A DNA stretch of 64,000 bases from Prolixibacteraceae bacterium (GTDB lineage: Bacteria > Bacteroidota > Bacteroidia > Bacteroidales > Prolixibacteraceae): contig JALNYZ010000003.1 in NCBI GenBank assembly GCA_023229575.1, positions 1-64,000 on the forward strand. Reading direction: 5' to 3'. Below the pieces are notes generated by a model. The model saw nothing but the letters and a program-made list of their open reading frames with translations. It was not told the origin of the DNA and searched no databases. Shown in pieces: positions 32,167 through 40,706 of the stretch; position 1 is the stretch's first letter, and each line of letters starts with the position of its first letter. The translations under genes and the position numbers were made by a program.

Positions 32167-33663
32167 ATGGCAAAAGAGGTGACAAGAGAAGAACCCAGAT
32201 TTTATATGGGAAAGGCTATTGAAGTAATGAAAAAATCAATACCTGAAAAGAATAAAAGTAATCCAAGTCCTAATGTTGGTGCGGTTTTAGTATTTCCTGA
32301 CGGAACATTTGATACTGCCTCCAGGGGAGAATTTCGAGAAGGCGACCATGCGGAATACACACTTTTGGATAAAAAATATAGAGCTAAAGATTTATCCGAT
32401 TGCTGGTTATTTGCGACACTTGAACCCTGTGCTCCCGGATCTCGAACGGAACCAAAATTAAGCTGTGCTGAACGTATCGCTAATGCCCGAATTAAAAAGG
32501 TATGGTTTGGGGTTCAGGAATTAAATCACAAAGCAAGTGGTGGGAAACTTTATCTTGAACAGATGGGGGCAACAGTATTGCCTTTCGAATCAGATTTATG
32601 CCATGAAATTAGAGACTACAACAAAACCTTTGATGATTGGGTCGAAGAAGAGCGGAAAAGAAGTGAAGCTGAGGTGCCTTTAATCAAAGGTTTTTTAGAT
32701 GTGGAAGTAAAAAATGCTGACATTAAAAGTTTATCTGATGATGCGCTTCAATTGTATATAGATAAAACAGAGAATAAATTTAATGTATTATCCAAAGAAC
32801 TTTTTTTAGATCTATATAACAAAGGGTTATTCAATAAGCTTGGGAAAACGGAGACTTTAGTTCCAACCGGTAATTGTATTTTGCTATTTGGGAAAAACCC
32901 CAGGGATAAATTTCCACAGGCTGCAGTAAAAGCCAAAGTAGATTATGGGAATGGCCAGATAGATGTAGAAAGTTTTAATGATGCAATTGTTATGATACCG
33001 GATCAAGTTGAAAATTGGGTAAAAAAAGTGATCCCTGAAAGTTTTGACAGATCCAGTTTTACTCGAGAGAAAATCCCTCACTTTCCACCCAGCGTAATTC
33101 GTGAGGCTATCATCAACGCTATTGTCCATCGTGATTATTCAATAAAGGGATCAAAAATTGAATTGGAAATTACTTCAGATAAGATAGAGATAAAAAGTCC
33201 TGGAGAGCCGTATTCACCGAACTCTCTTAGTTCATTACAAGACTTTTCCGCAGTTTCTTATGCTCGAAACGCTGAAATAGCATATATTTTCAATATCATG
33301 CGCCTGATGGAAGAAACTCGTGTCGGAATGGATACTTTTAAATCATTGAGAGAAAAGTACAACTTACCCTTGCCGATCATTTCATATAAAAATCCATACT
33401 TAATAGTTACTTTCCCAAGAACTGCTGATGCTGTTCGTGCTTTGGATGAAAAACTAAATCAGCTTAATGATGAAGAACTGCAAGGATATGAATTTGTGAA
33501 GGCACAAGGTGATGTGAGTAAAACTGAATATGCTCATCATTTTGGGTTTGAAGAAAAGAAAGCATATCGTCATTTATCTAAAATGAAGAAACTTGATCTT
33601 CTTACAGATAATGGAGAAACTACTAAATCTAATAATTATAGATATGTTTTTAAAGGTAATTAG
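32167..33663 (+). CDS. Deaminase-GHKL-ATPase-wHTH fusion protein embedded in BREX
   Basis: 498 residues. N-terminal part (about 1-165): a zinc nucleotide-deaminase fold of the RibD/dCMP-deaminase kind, with H61-A-E63 and TLEPC88 followed by SCAE (Cys100). C-terminal part: the RecG-like, Schlafen-partner type ATPase (HATPase_c_4), with E313AIINAIVHRDYS and the glycine segment KSPGEPYSP (about 343-350), then a winged-helix tail (VSKTEYAHHFGFEEKKAYRH). Normally this ATPase follows an AlbA_2 domain; here a deaminase takes its place. It sits 12 bp after pglX and before pglZ. A role in depleting or editing nucleotides on infection, switched by the ATPase/DNA-binding part, is inferred. Confidence 0.82.
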   Translation: MAKEVTREEPRFYMGKAIEVMKKSIPEKNKSNPSPNVGAVLVFPDGTFDTASRGEFREGDHAEYTLLDKKYRAKDLSDCWLFATLEPCAPGSRTEPKLSCAERIANARIKKVWFGVQELNHKASGGKLYLEQMGATVLPFESDLCHEIRDYNKTFDDWVEEERKRSEAEVPLIKGFLDVEVKNADIKSLSDDALQLYIDKTENKFNVLSKELFLDLYNKGLFNKLGKTETLVPTGNCILLFGKNPRDKFPQAAVKAKVDYGNGQIDVESFNDAIVMIPDQVENWVKKVIPESFDRSSFTREKIPHFPPSVIREAIINAIVHRDYSIKGSKIELEITSDKIEIKSPGEPYSPNSLSSLQDFSAVSYARNAEIAYIFNIMRLMEETRVGMDTFKSLREKYNLPLPIISYKNPYLIVTFPRTADAVRALDEKLNQLNDEELQGYEFVKAQGDVSKTEYAHHFGFEEKKAYRHLSKMKKLDLLTDNGETTKSNNYRYVFKGN

Positions 33664-33674
33664 TCGCATGGTCA

Positions 33675-33940
33675 TTTGCATGGACATTGTGTCCATGCAG
33701 AAGGTATAATTAGGAATAAAAACGCAACGCATGGACATCCGCATGGACATTGTGTCCATGCAGATGATAGTTGAGATGATTAAAAAGGTGAACTTGGACA
33801 TAAACTTAGACATGATGTCCAGGCTGATGATCAATGATATGATTCAATGGGTTTACAAGGACGAAGTGTCCTGATTAAGATTGGTTGTAGCAATAAATTA
33901 ATCTAATCGGGACAAGAATCAAGACATAGTGTCCCGATTC
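33675..33940. repeat. Array of five GGACA/TGTCC palindromes before pglZ
   Basis: Thirteen-base palindromes of consensus GGACATNRTGTCC lie at 33682-33694, 33745-33757, 33808-33820, 33859-33871 and 33922-33934. Centres are 63, 63, 51 and 63 bp apart. Most units have an extra GGACA half-site 11-17 bp upstream. In the last, AATCGGGACA (33905-33914) pairs perfectly with TGTCCCGATT (33930-33939); in the first two, CATGGACA-TTG-TGTCCATG forms an 8-bp stem. The whole 309-bp spacer 33664-33972 has no gene. It may be an operator array, RNA hairpin string or decayed tandem repeat. Confidence 0.85.
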
Positions 33941-33972
33941 ATGTTAATAGAAATAATTTATCGGAGTAAAAA

Positions 33973-36507
33973 ATGCTAAAAGAACGCATAGATCAATATT
34001 TCCAGCAATACCCCCAACTTCGGGTGCTCTTCTTCTTCGATCCGGAAGGGGAGCATGAGGAAGAATATCGCTCCATGGAACTCGATGGAATCCGAAAAGT
34101 GACCTATGACCACCGGAATTTCTTCCTGAAAATGATGTTTCACGGTGAATGGGCAAAAGAAAAGGTCTTTTTGTACCATCAGCAACCCATTCCCTCTACA
34201 CAGAGGCAATACAGGGAGTTTCCCCTGCTTGGCTTGTTGGTGGCCAACAAAGTCCTCTACCTCGACAATGTGGCAGACTTTATGGACCAGTTTCAACTGG
34301 CTCCAAACCAACGTTCATTAGCTAATCGATACAAAAATGAGTTAACGCGAACGCCGATACAAAAGGTAGTGGCACCATTGCTGACCCGAACCCGTTTCGA
34401 AGAATCGGAATTGGTTATTGGATTGATCTCGGCATTCCTGCGATTCACCAAAATTGAGCGCTGGGAAACTATTCTGGCTAAAATTTTATGCCTTGGGTTG
34501 CCCGGCCAGGAGGAAAACAGGGATTATTTTTTCAGGAAAATCGATGCAAATATCCTTTATCCATTTCTGGTTCAGCCTGTTCGTGATTATTTCAACACTA
34601 CCCTCGAAGAACTGAATCAGCAAACCCTGATTGAGCTTCAAAACCGACTGAAATACAACCTGATCACTTATACGTTGGACGAAAAAACGGAAGATCCTTA
34701 CAAAAACTTAAAAATTCAGGATGGTGTGGTATTGTCCATGCTCAGCAACTTGAGCGAGATTGCCTTGAATAATCCAAAGTTGGCTGATCAATTTCTTCAA
34801 CTCCTGGAATCAAATGATAGCCAAATCAAAGAAGAAACCCTGCTTCAAATTTATGGCTCAAAATCAGAGTTTGGCTACCTGACCACCTTCATGAAATGGA
34901 AGATCCTTGCATCCGGAATTCCTGAAATTGACTTCAAGCCCCAAACCGCATTACAGGTATTTGAGAGGGTTTCCATGTTTCGTGAAAACACTGTACAATT
35001 GTCAAATACAGTTCGGTTTTTAATCTATCTGGCCAATATCAATAGTCAACTGAATGAAATTCCCGGCTACATTTATGATTCTCCTGACGAATACATTGAA
35101 AAATACGCTCAGGATTTCTACCGGATTGACCAAAATTACCGTAAGGCCATTGATTTCTACCGATCCGTTGACAGTTCAGAATTACCCGACTTTATTCAGT
35201 TGGATCCCTTGAAAGATTTGTTGGAAGACCAGTACGAAAGCTTCCTGGAAAAGTTGAACCGGGAGTGGCTCAAATGTTTTTCGGAACAAGGGTTTAGCTA
35301 TAAAAATCTCGCTGCACCAAAGCAATATGATTTTATCAAACGTGAAATCGTGCCATACGAACTGAAGATAGTAGTGATTATCTCGGATGCCCTGCGTTAC
35401 GAATCAGCGATGAGTTTGCTCTCCGAGCTACATGGTGACAGCAAAAACGAAGCGGTTATTCGGCATCAATTGGCCTCAATTCCATCGACCACTCAATTCG
35501 GTATGGCCAATTTGCTGACAACCAAAACAATTAATCTGAAAGAGACAGAATTGTTTATTGAAGATATCAGTACGGATGGTTTGATAAACCGGTCAAAAAT
35601 ATTGAAGAAGCAAGTTCAGGACGCACAGGTTTTTGCATACGCCGAGATTGAAGGTAATTCGCAACAAGCCAACCGCGATATTTTCAAATCGTCGCTGGTC
35701 TATATTTATCACGATTGCATTGATGCCGTGGGTGATAAACGGCCATCGGAACGCAATGCCTTTAAGGCCGTAGCCGATGGAATTACTGAACTGGCAGCCA
35801 TGGTAAAGAAATTACATTCATCGTACAATGTGTCCCGTGTTGTTATAACCGCCGATCATGGCTTTATATACAACGACCGCACAATCAAAGAGGCAGACAA
35901 AGAACCGTTAAACGAAGAAGGTGCAATACTAACCCACAATCGTTACGCTATAATCAAAAACGACCGGAAACAAGATTTAGGTTATAAAATACCATTAAAG
36001 CAAACCAATCGGATTGAATCTGACTTATTTGTACTTGTACCCAAATCGGTCAACCGGTATAAAAAACAAGGAGTGGGTCATCAGTTTGTACACGGTGGGG
36101 CCAGTTTGCAGGAATTGATTGTACCGGTAATTGAAAGTACCCGTAAACGGACCGATGTAATCAAAAAAGTGAAGCCTGTATTGATCAGTAAGAACCTTCG
36201 GGTGGTTTCAAATATTCTGCGCATTCAAATCCTTCAGGATCAACGAGTATCCAGAAATGAAAAGGAACGGGAAATTCAGGTTGGGCTTTATCGTGATTTG
36301 GAATTGGTTTCGAATCAGGTAACCATTCAAATGAGTTCAACCTCAGAACTGCCCAGCGAGCGCAGTTTTGGATGCGAATTAATGCTTCGGGGCGATATCG
36401 GAAATATTAGTCTGTTGAAGCTTAAAATTTACGACAAAGACGATGAATTGAATCCGTTAATCGTTCAGGAGGTAATCAATAACACCTTGATTGAGTCTGA
36501 TTTTTGA
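33973..36507 (+). CDS. pglZ: BREX phosphatase-domain protein PglZ (type A)
   Basis: 844 residues, typical of type I BREX PglZ. The alkaline-phosphatase-like core is seen at VVIISDALRYESAM (Asp472 the metal ligand) and VVITADHGFIYNDR (Asp628, His629), with HQFVHGGASLQELIVPVI near 710. N-terminal about 450 residues are helical and family-specific. It is a signature gene of BREX and reported to have phosphodiesterase/nuclease activity in related systems. The gene is separated from the upstream one by the palindrome array, unlike the other BREX genes. Confidence 0.95.
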   Translation: MLKERIDQYFQQYPQLRVLFFFDPEGEHEEEYRSMELDGIRKVTYDHRNFFLKMMFHGEWAKEKVFLYHQQPIPSTQRQYREFPLLGLLVANKVLYLDNVADFMDQFQLAPNQRSLANRYKNELTRTPIQKVVAPLLTRTRFEESELVIGLISAFLRFTKIERWETILAKILCLGLPGQEENRDYFFRKIDANILYPFLVQPVRDYFNTTLEELNQQTLIELQNRLKYNLITYTLDEKTEDPYKNLKIQDGVVLSMLSNLSEIALNNPKLADQFLQLLESNDSQIKEETLLQIYGSKSEFGYLTTFMKWKILASGIPEIDFKPQTALQVFERVSMFRENTVQLSNTVRFLIYLANINSQLNEIPGYIYDSPDEYIEKYAQDFYRIDQNYRKAIDFYRSVDSSELPDFIQLDPLKDLLEDQYESFLEKLNREWLKCFSEQGFSYKNLAAPKQYDFIKREIVPYELKIVVIISDALRYESAMSLLSELHGDSKNEAVIRHQLASIPSTTQFGMANLLTTKTINLKETELFIEDISTDGLINRSKILKKQVQDAQVFAYAEIEGNSQQANRDIFKSSLVYIYHDCIDAVGDKRPSERNAFKAVADGITELAAMVKKLHSSYNVSRVVITADHGFIYNDRTIKEADKEPLNEEGAILTHNRYAIIKNDRKQDLGYKIPLKQTNRIESDLFVLVPKSVNRYKKQGVGHQFVHGGASLQELIVPVIESTRKRTDVIKKVKPVLISKNLRVVSNILRIQILQDQRVSRNEKEREIQVGLYRDLELVSNQVTIQMSSTSELPSERSFGCELMLRGDIGNISLLKLKIYDKDDELNPLIVQEVINNTLIESDF

Positions 36508-36527
36508 TTGAATTACACGATAGTTTT

Positions 36528-36554
36528 GTCGCAAATACTGACAATATTTGCGAC
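36528..36554. promoter_or_regulatory. Palindrome 1 before the DUF6088 gene
   Basis: GTCGCAAATA and TATTTGCGAC, a perfect 10-bp inverted repeat with a 7-nt spacer, 56 bp before the start at 36610. Likely operator; could also end pglZ transcription, although no U tract follows. Confidence 0.6.
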
Positions 36555-36559
36555 AGACA

Positions 36560-36590
36560 ATTTCACAAATATTTACTAAATTTGTGAAAT
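36560..36590. promoter_or_regulatory. Palindrome 2 before the DUF6088 gene
   Basis: ATTTCACAAAT and ATTTGTGAAAT, a perfect 11-bp inverted repeat with a 9-nt spacer, five bases after palindrome 1 and 19 bp before the ATG. Two adjacent long dyads are the arrangement expected for autoregulation by an AbiEi-like DNA-binding protein. Confidence 0.65.
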
Positions 36591-36609
36591 AATAGTAGCA
36601 ATTACTACC

Positions 36610-37209
36610 ATGCAAGGAGTTGAATATAAAATAGAAAGAGCGATAAAATCAAGGGCGGCAGGTTCTTTGCTGTTTCCTGATGATTTCGCCGACAAGGGGT
36701 CGGCAGATTCCATCCGGAAAGCACTGCAAGGTTTAAAGGACAAAGGCTTTATTAAGGTGGTTGCTCATGGAATTTATGTTCGCCCCAAAATGAACTCGTA
36801 CATTGGTGAGTTATTGCCAACTGCCGAAGAAGTTGCACAAGCCATTGCTAAAAGAGATAAAATCCGATTGGTTCCCACTGGTGCCTATTCCTTACATGCA
36901 TTGGGTTTAAGCACCCAGATCCCATTAAAGCTGGTCTTTTTGACCGATGGCGCGGCTCGTATAATCAAAGTCGGTAAAAGAACGATAAAGCTGAAAAAGA
37001 CTACACCCAAAAATCTGTTGGCTAAAGGGAAGATTAGCTCTTTGGTGATTCAGGCATTGCGGGAAATTGGTAGGGACAAGGTAAGACCTGTCGAATTAAA
37101 GCAAATCATTCAGCTTTTAAAAAAGGAAGATCTGCAACTCTTAAAACATGATATTAAACTGGCGCCGGAATGGATTAAGCAGATTATGAAAAAAGCAATT
37201 GATGGATAA
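36610..37209 (+). CDS. DUF6088/AbiEi-like antitoxin-type DNA-binding protein
   Basis: 199 residues. The N-terminal winged helix (KIERAIKSRAAGSLLFPDDF, then SADSIRKALQGLKDKGFIKV and ARGIYVRP-like HGIYVRPKMNS) and the following PTGAYSLHALGLSTQIPLKL segment are those of the DUF6088 group related to AbiEi, the antitoxin-repressor of type IV AbiE systems. No AbiEii nucleotidyltransferase toxin is next to it; the neighbours are pglZ and brxL. It is therefore either an orphan antitoxin or a recruited regulator of the BREX cassette. Two perfect palindromes precede it. Confidence 0.82.
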   Translation: MQGVEYKIERAIKSRAAGSLLFPDDFADKGSADSIRKALQGLKDKGFIKVVAHGIYVRPKMNSYIGELLPTAEEVAQAIAKRDKIRLVPTGAYSLHALGLSTQIPLKLVFLTDGAARIIKVGKRTIKLKKTTPKNLLAKGKISSLVIQALREIGRDKVRPVELKQIIQLLKKEDLQLLKHDIKLAPEWIKQIMKKAIDG

Positions 37210-37251
37210 ATTTTACAATAAACCCAATATAGCTCAACCTATAACCAAATC

Positions 37252-39279
37252 ATGTCAACATTACAAGAGAAAATATTAACTCACTTTGAAGGGAAAGTTG
37301 TCAGGAAAGATTTAACCTCAAGGGTAAAAGGTAATGCGGTAGTTCCGGCATACGTGTTGGAATTTCTACTTGGTCAGTATTGCGCGATCAATGACGAAGA
37401 AGTCATTAACAATGGAATTGAGAAAGTAAAGGATGTAATTAAAAACAACTTTGTCCATCGTGCTGAGGCAGAGTATGTAAAATCAACCATACGGGAGAAA
37501 GGATCTCATAAAATTATTGACAAGATTTTTGTGACGCTGAATGATGATGCCAATTTTTATGAGACTTCATTTGCCAATTTAGGAATAGACCACGTTGCCA
37601 TTGCCGATTCGATAGTCAGAAAGCATCAAAAACTATTGAGTGGAGGAGGTGTATGGTGTATCTTGACCATGGGATACGATTCCTCCGACGGAGTAAAATC
37701 CAGATGGATTATCGAAACCGTAAAGCCAATCCAAGTTTCAGGAGTCGATTTGGAAGAAATTATCGAAAAGCGACAACATTTTGATTCTGATGAGTGGATC
37801 GACCTATTGATGCATAGCATTGGATTGAACCCAGAATTCTTCAACCGCAGGGGAAAGCTCATCCAGTTATCCAGATTGATTACACATGTTGAGAACAATT
37901 ATAACTTCATCGAGCTTGGCCCAAAAGGAACCGGTAAATCTCATGTTTTCTCGGAGCTTTCCCCGCATGGGGTTTTAGTATCAGGCGGAGATGTGACGAG
38001 TGCTCGGCTATTTGTGAGCAACACCGGCAAAGGCAAAATCGGTTTGGTTGGATACTGGGATGTGATTTGTCTGGATGAATTTGAACAAGTGGTAGGCTCC
38101 AAACGTGCCGATGGCGACATGGTCAATATTATGCAGAATTACATGGCCAATAAATCATTCAACAGAGGTAAAGAGACCATTCAGGCCTATGCTTCTTTGG
38201 CATTTGTTGGAAACACAAAGCATACGGTACCGTTTATGTTGCGTGAGACACACCTTTTCGAATCAATTCCTGCGGCCTATATCAAAGGGGCATTCCTTGA
38301 TCGAATTCACCTCTATATTCCCGGATGGGAAGTCAATATTTTAAAAGAGAGCGTATTTTCCAGAGAGTTCGGTTTTATTGTTGATTATTTGGCTGAAATA
38401 CTGAAGCAGTTCCGGAAGTACGATTATACTAATCTGGTTGACCAGTATGTTGACTTTGATCCATCCTTTACCGGAAGAGATAAGTTAGCAATCCGAAAAA
38501 CATTCTCTGGTCTGGTAAAGCTAATCTATCCCAATAAGCAGATGAGTGAAAAGGAAGCACTTGAACTGATTGATTTTGCTGTAGAAGGGCGGAAACGAGT
38601 AAAGGATCAGCTTTACGTAATTGACGAAACTTTTAAAGATTCTCCTGTCGATTTCAGTTACAAACTCAATTCATCCAACAAAAAAATTAAGATTGAAACG
38701 CTTGAGAAGTTAAATGGGGAGACATTTGATAGTACTGAAGAAATCGCTTCGACTGAAGATCCTGTTAAAACAGCAGTCAAAGCTGAAATAATTGTACCAG
38801 AGCTTAAAGAGAAAGAGATCATTGTCAGAGATAATCAGAAAGGAGTCTCCTATAAAAAACTATTTGCCGAGTATCTTAAAGGTGCAACTGAAATTACATT
38901 GACTGATCCATACATAAGACATCCACATCAATTCCGTAATCTATTGGAATTCTGTTCTGTCCTTATTCAAAATAAAAAGAAAGAGGAGGAAATCAGTTTG
39001 CACGTTGTCTCATGGAACGACATAGAATATGCGCAAATATCAACTGCAAACTTTGATGAAATCACGGGATCTTTGAGGGATTCCGGAATCATCTTCAGTT
39101 ATGAATTTCAGGATTTACATGATCGCAGCATTGTAGCCAATAATGGCTGGAAAATTAAACTTGGTCGCGGACTTGATATTTTCGAGAAGCCAGCATTTCG
39201 TTTTGACATCTCAGAGGTGATGCAAGAACAACGGCAGTGCAGGAATTGTGAGATAACCTTTATTCGTCAAAATAATTGA
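37252..39279 (+). CDS. brxL: BREX AAA+ ATPase BrxL with MIT_C-like C-terminus
   Basis: 675 residues, the normal length. N-terminal BrxL domain (about 1-170), then an AAA+ module with Walker A GPKGTGKS (223-230) and Walker B VICLDEFEQV (Asp275, Glu276). Instead of a recognisable Lon-type protease end, residues about 530-670 contain LTDPYIRHPHQFRN and HDRSIVANNGWKIKLGRGLD, which match my memory of the MIT_C domain, a phospholipase-D-like fold with a conserved DR and GRGLD. BrxL forms DNA-encircling barrels in type I BREX and is needed for immunity. Last gene of the island; the next gene starts 29 bp later. Confidence 0.9.
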   Translation: MSTLQEKILTHFEGKVVRKDLTSRVKGNAVVPAYVLEFLLGQYCAINDEEVINNGIEKVKDVIKNNFVHRAEAEYVKSTIREKGSHKIIDKIFVTLNDDANFYETSFANLGIDHVAIADSIVRKHQKLLSGGGVWCILTMGYDSSDGVKSRWIIETVKPIQVSGVDLEEIIEKRQHFDSDEWIDLLMHSIGLNPEFFNRRGKLIQLSRLITHVENNYNFIELGPKGTGKSHVFSELSPHGVLVSGGDVTSARLFVSNTGKGKIGLVGYWDVICLDEFEQVVGSKRADGDMVNIMQNYMANKSFNRGKETIQAYASLAFVGNTKHTVPFMLRETHLFESIPAAYIKGAFLDRIHLYIPGWEVNILKESVFSREFGFIVDYLAEILKQFRKYDYTNLVDQYVDFDPSFTGRDKLAIRKTFSGLVKLIYPNKQMSEKEALELIDFAVEGRKRVKDQLYVIDETFKDSPVDFSYKLNSSNKKIKIETLEKLNGETFDSTEEIASTEDPVKTAVKAEIIVPELKEKEIIVRDNQKGVSYKKLFAEYLKGATEITLTDPYIRHPHQFRNLLEFCSVLIQNKKKEEEISLHVVSWNDIEYAQISTANFDEITGSLRDSGIIFSYEFQDLHDRSIVANNGWKIKLGRGLDIFEKPAFRFDISEVMQEQRQCRNCEITFIRQNN

Positions 39280-39308
39280 TATCCAAACGACTATAAACAA
39301 CTAATCCC

Positions 39309-40670
39309 ATGCAATCCATCAATCCATTTACGGGTGAAATCGTTCAAACCTACCTGGAGTACACGACTGTGGAGGTAGATACCATTGTACAACAGGTGGA
39401 TACGGCCTATCAGGGCTGGAAGCGAACCACCTTTGATCACCGTTCAACGCTGATGAAATATCTCCAGGCAAAACTTGTGGAAAAGAGGGGATCACTGGCT
39501 GCCCTGATCGTTTCCGAGATGGGGAAGGTCTATCGCGAAGCATTGGGAGAGATCGATAAATGCGCTTTGGCATGTGGCTATTATGCCGAAAACGGTGAGC
39601 GTTTTTTACAAAATGAGCCGGTTCAAACAGAGGCCCGGGAATCTTACATCTCCTACCAACCGATTGGAACCATCCTGGCCGTAATGCCCTGGAATTTTCC
39701 CTTCTGGCAGGTATTCCGGTTTATCGCCCCGGCGCTGATGGCAGGAAATACCGGATTGCTGAAACATGCCTCCAATGTGTCGGGTTGCGCGCTGGCCATC
39801 GAGCAGTTGGTGGCAGAGGCCGGTTTCCCCGAGAATGTATTCAGAACTTTGCTAATAGGCTCAGCCAAAGTTGAGGCTGTTATTGCAAATCCTTTGGTCA
39901 AAGCCGTGACCCTCACCGGGAGCACTCCTGCCGGTAAAGCCGTGGCTGCCGCAGCAGGGGCAAATCTCAAAAAATCCGTTCTTGAATTGGGAGGCAGCGA
40001 TCCGTACATCATTTTGGAGGATGCCGATGTTGTTACTGCCGCACGACTTTGTGTGACCAGCCGTTTGCTGAATGCCGGTCAGAGTTGCATTGGAGCCAAA
40101 CGGTTTATCATTGCCGATCGGGTCTACGATGAATTCAAAACTGAATTTGTGCAAATAATGTCAGCTTCGGTCTGTGGGGATCCGTTCGATCCGAATACAA
40201 CCTTCGGACCGCTTTCGCGGAAAGATCTTCGCGATGAATTGCACCAACAGGTTGAAAAGAGCCTTGGGATGGGGGCTACTTTGCTGATTGGTGGTTTTAT
40301 CCAGGTAGGGGAAGCGGCTTTTTATCCTCCAACCGTACTGGAAAATGTGACACCCGGTATGCCGGCATACCACGAAGAGCTGTTTGGTCCGGTGGCGGTA
40401 TTGTACCGGTTTAAAACAGAAGAAGAGGCTATCCGTATCGCCAATGACACTGTTTTCGGATTGGGTGCGGGTGTTTTTACTGCCAATCTGCAGAGCGGCA
40501 AGTTGTTGGCAGAAAAGGGGTTCGAAGCCGGATGCGTCTTTGTCAATGACTTTGTAAAATCAGATCCTCGTCTTCCGTTTGGAGGCATCAAAGAGAGTGG
40601 GTACGGGCGCGAACTTTCTTATTTGGGAATCCGGGAGTTTGTAAATACGAAAACCATTGTAGTGAAATAA
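39309..40670 (+). CDS. NAD(P)-dependent aldehyde dehydrogenase, succinate-semialdehyde type
   Basis: 453 residues, a full ALDH without signal peptide. The catalytic Cys260 lies in NAGQSCIGAKRF and the general base Glu226 in LELGGSDPYI. NPF near the start and LPFGGIKESGYGRELS near the end are typical. It is closest in length and motifs to the Sad/YneI type, which oxidises succinate semialdehyde to succinate, but substrate is inferred. A housekeeping gene marking the right edge of the defence island; codon use differs from the AT-rich BREX genes. Confidence 0.9.
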   Translation: MQSINPFTGEIVQTYLEYTTVEVDTIVQQVDTAYQGWKRTTFDHRSTLMKYLQAKLVEKRGSLAALIVSEMGKVYREALGEIDKCALACGYYAENGERFLQNEPVQTEARESYISYQPIGTILAVMPWNFPFWQVFRFIAPALMAGNTGLLKHASNVSGCALAIEQLVAEAGFPENVFRTLLIGSAKVEAVIANPLVKAVTLTGSTPAGKAVAAAAGANLKKSVLELGGSDPYIILEDADVVTAARLCVTSRLLNAGQSCIGAKRFIIADRVYDEFKTEFVQIMSASVCGDPFDPNTTFGPLSRKDLRDELHQQVEKSLGMGATLLIGGFIQVGEAAFYPPTVLENVTPGMPAYHEELFGPVAVLYRFKTEEEAIRIANDTVFGLGAGVFTANLQSGKLLAEKGFEAGCVFVNDFVKSDPRLPFGGIKESGYGRELSYLGIREFVNTKTIVVK

Positions 40671-40706
40671 AGGGTACCTTTGGTCGAAGTTATCACTACC
40701 TCTTTC

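Noticed and set aside
33574..33834. Minus-strand open frame with 21-residue repeats (MDTMSM type) in the palindrome array
   Set aside because: The repeated peptide is only the translation of the 63-bp palindrome units; the frame overlaps the end of the deaminase fusion, starts after a stop that breaks the fourth unit, and has low-complexity Met/Ser composition.
33675..33940. CRISPR array
   Set aside because: The repeats are short perfect dyads within degenerate 63-bp units, the period is broken once (51 bp), the intervening sequences are related rather than unique, and no cas gene is near.
36610..37209. Complete AbiE type IV toxin-antitoxin pair
   Set aside because: Only the AbiEi-like gene is present; brxL follows and no nucleotidyltransferase toxin is encoded on either strand nearby.
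19974..39279. Integrated phage or conjugative element
   Set aside because: No integrase, transposase, recombinase, tRNA target or attachment duplication is visible; the content is only defence genes and regulators, so the mode of acquisition is open.
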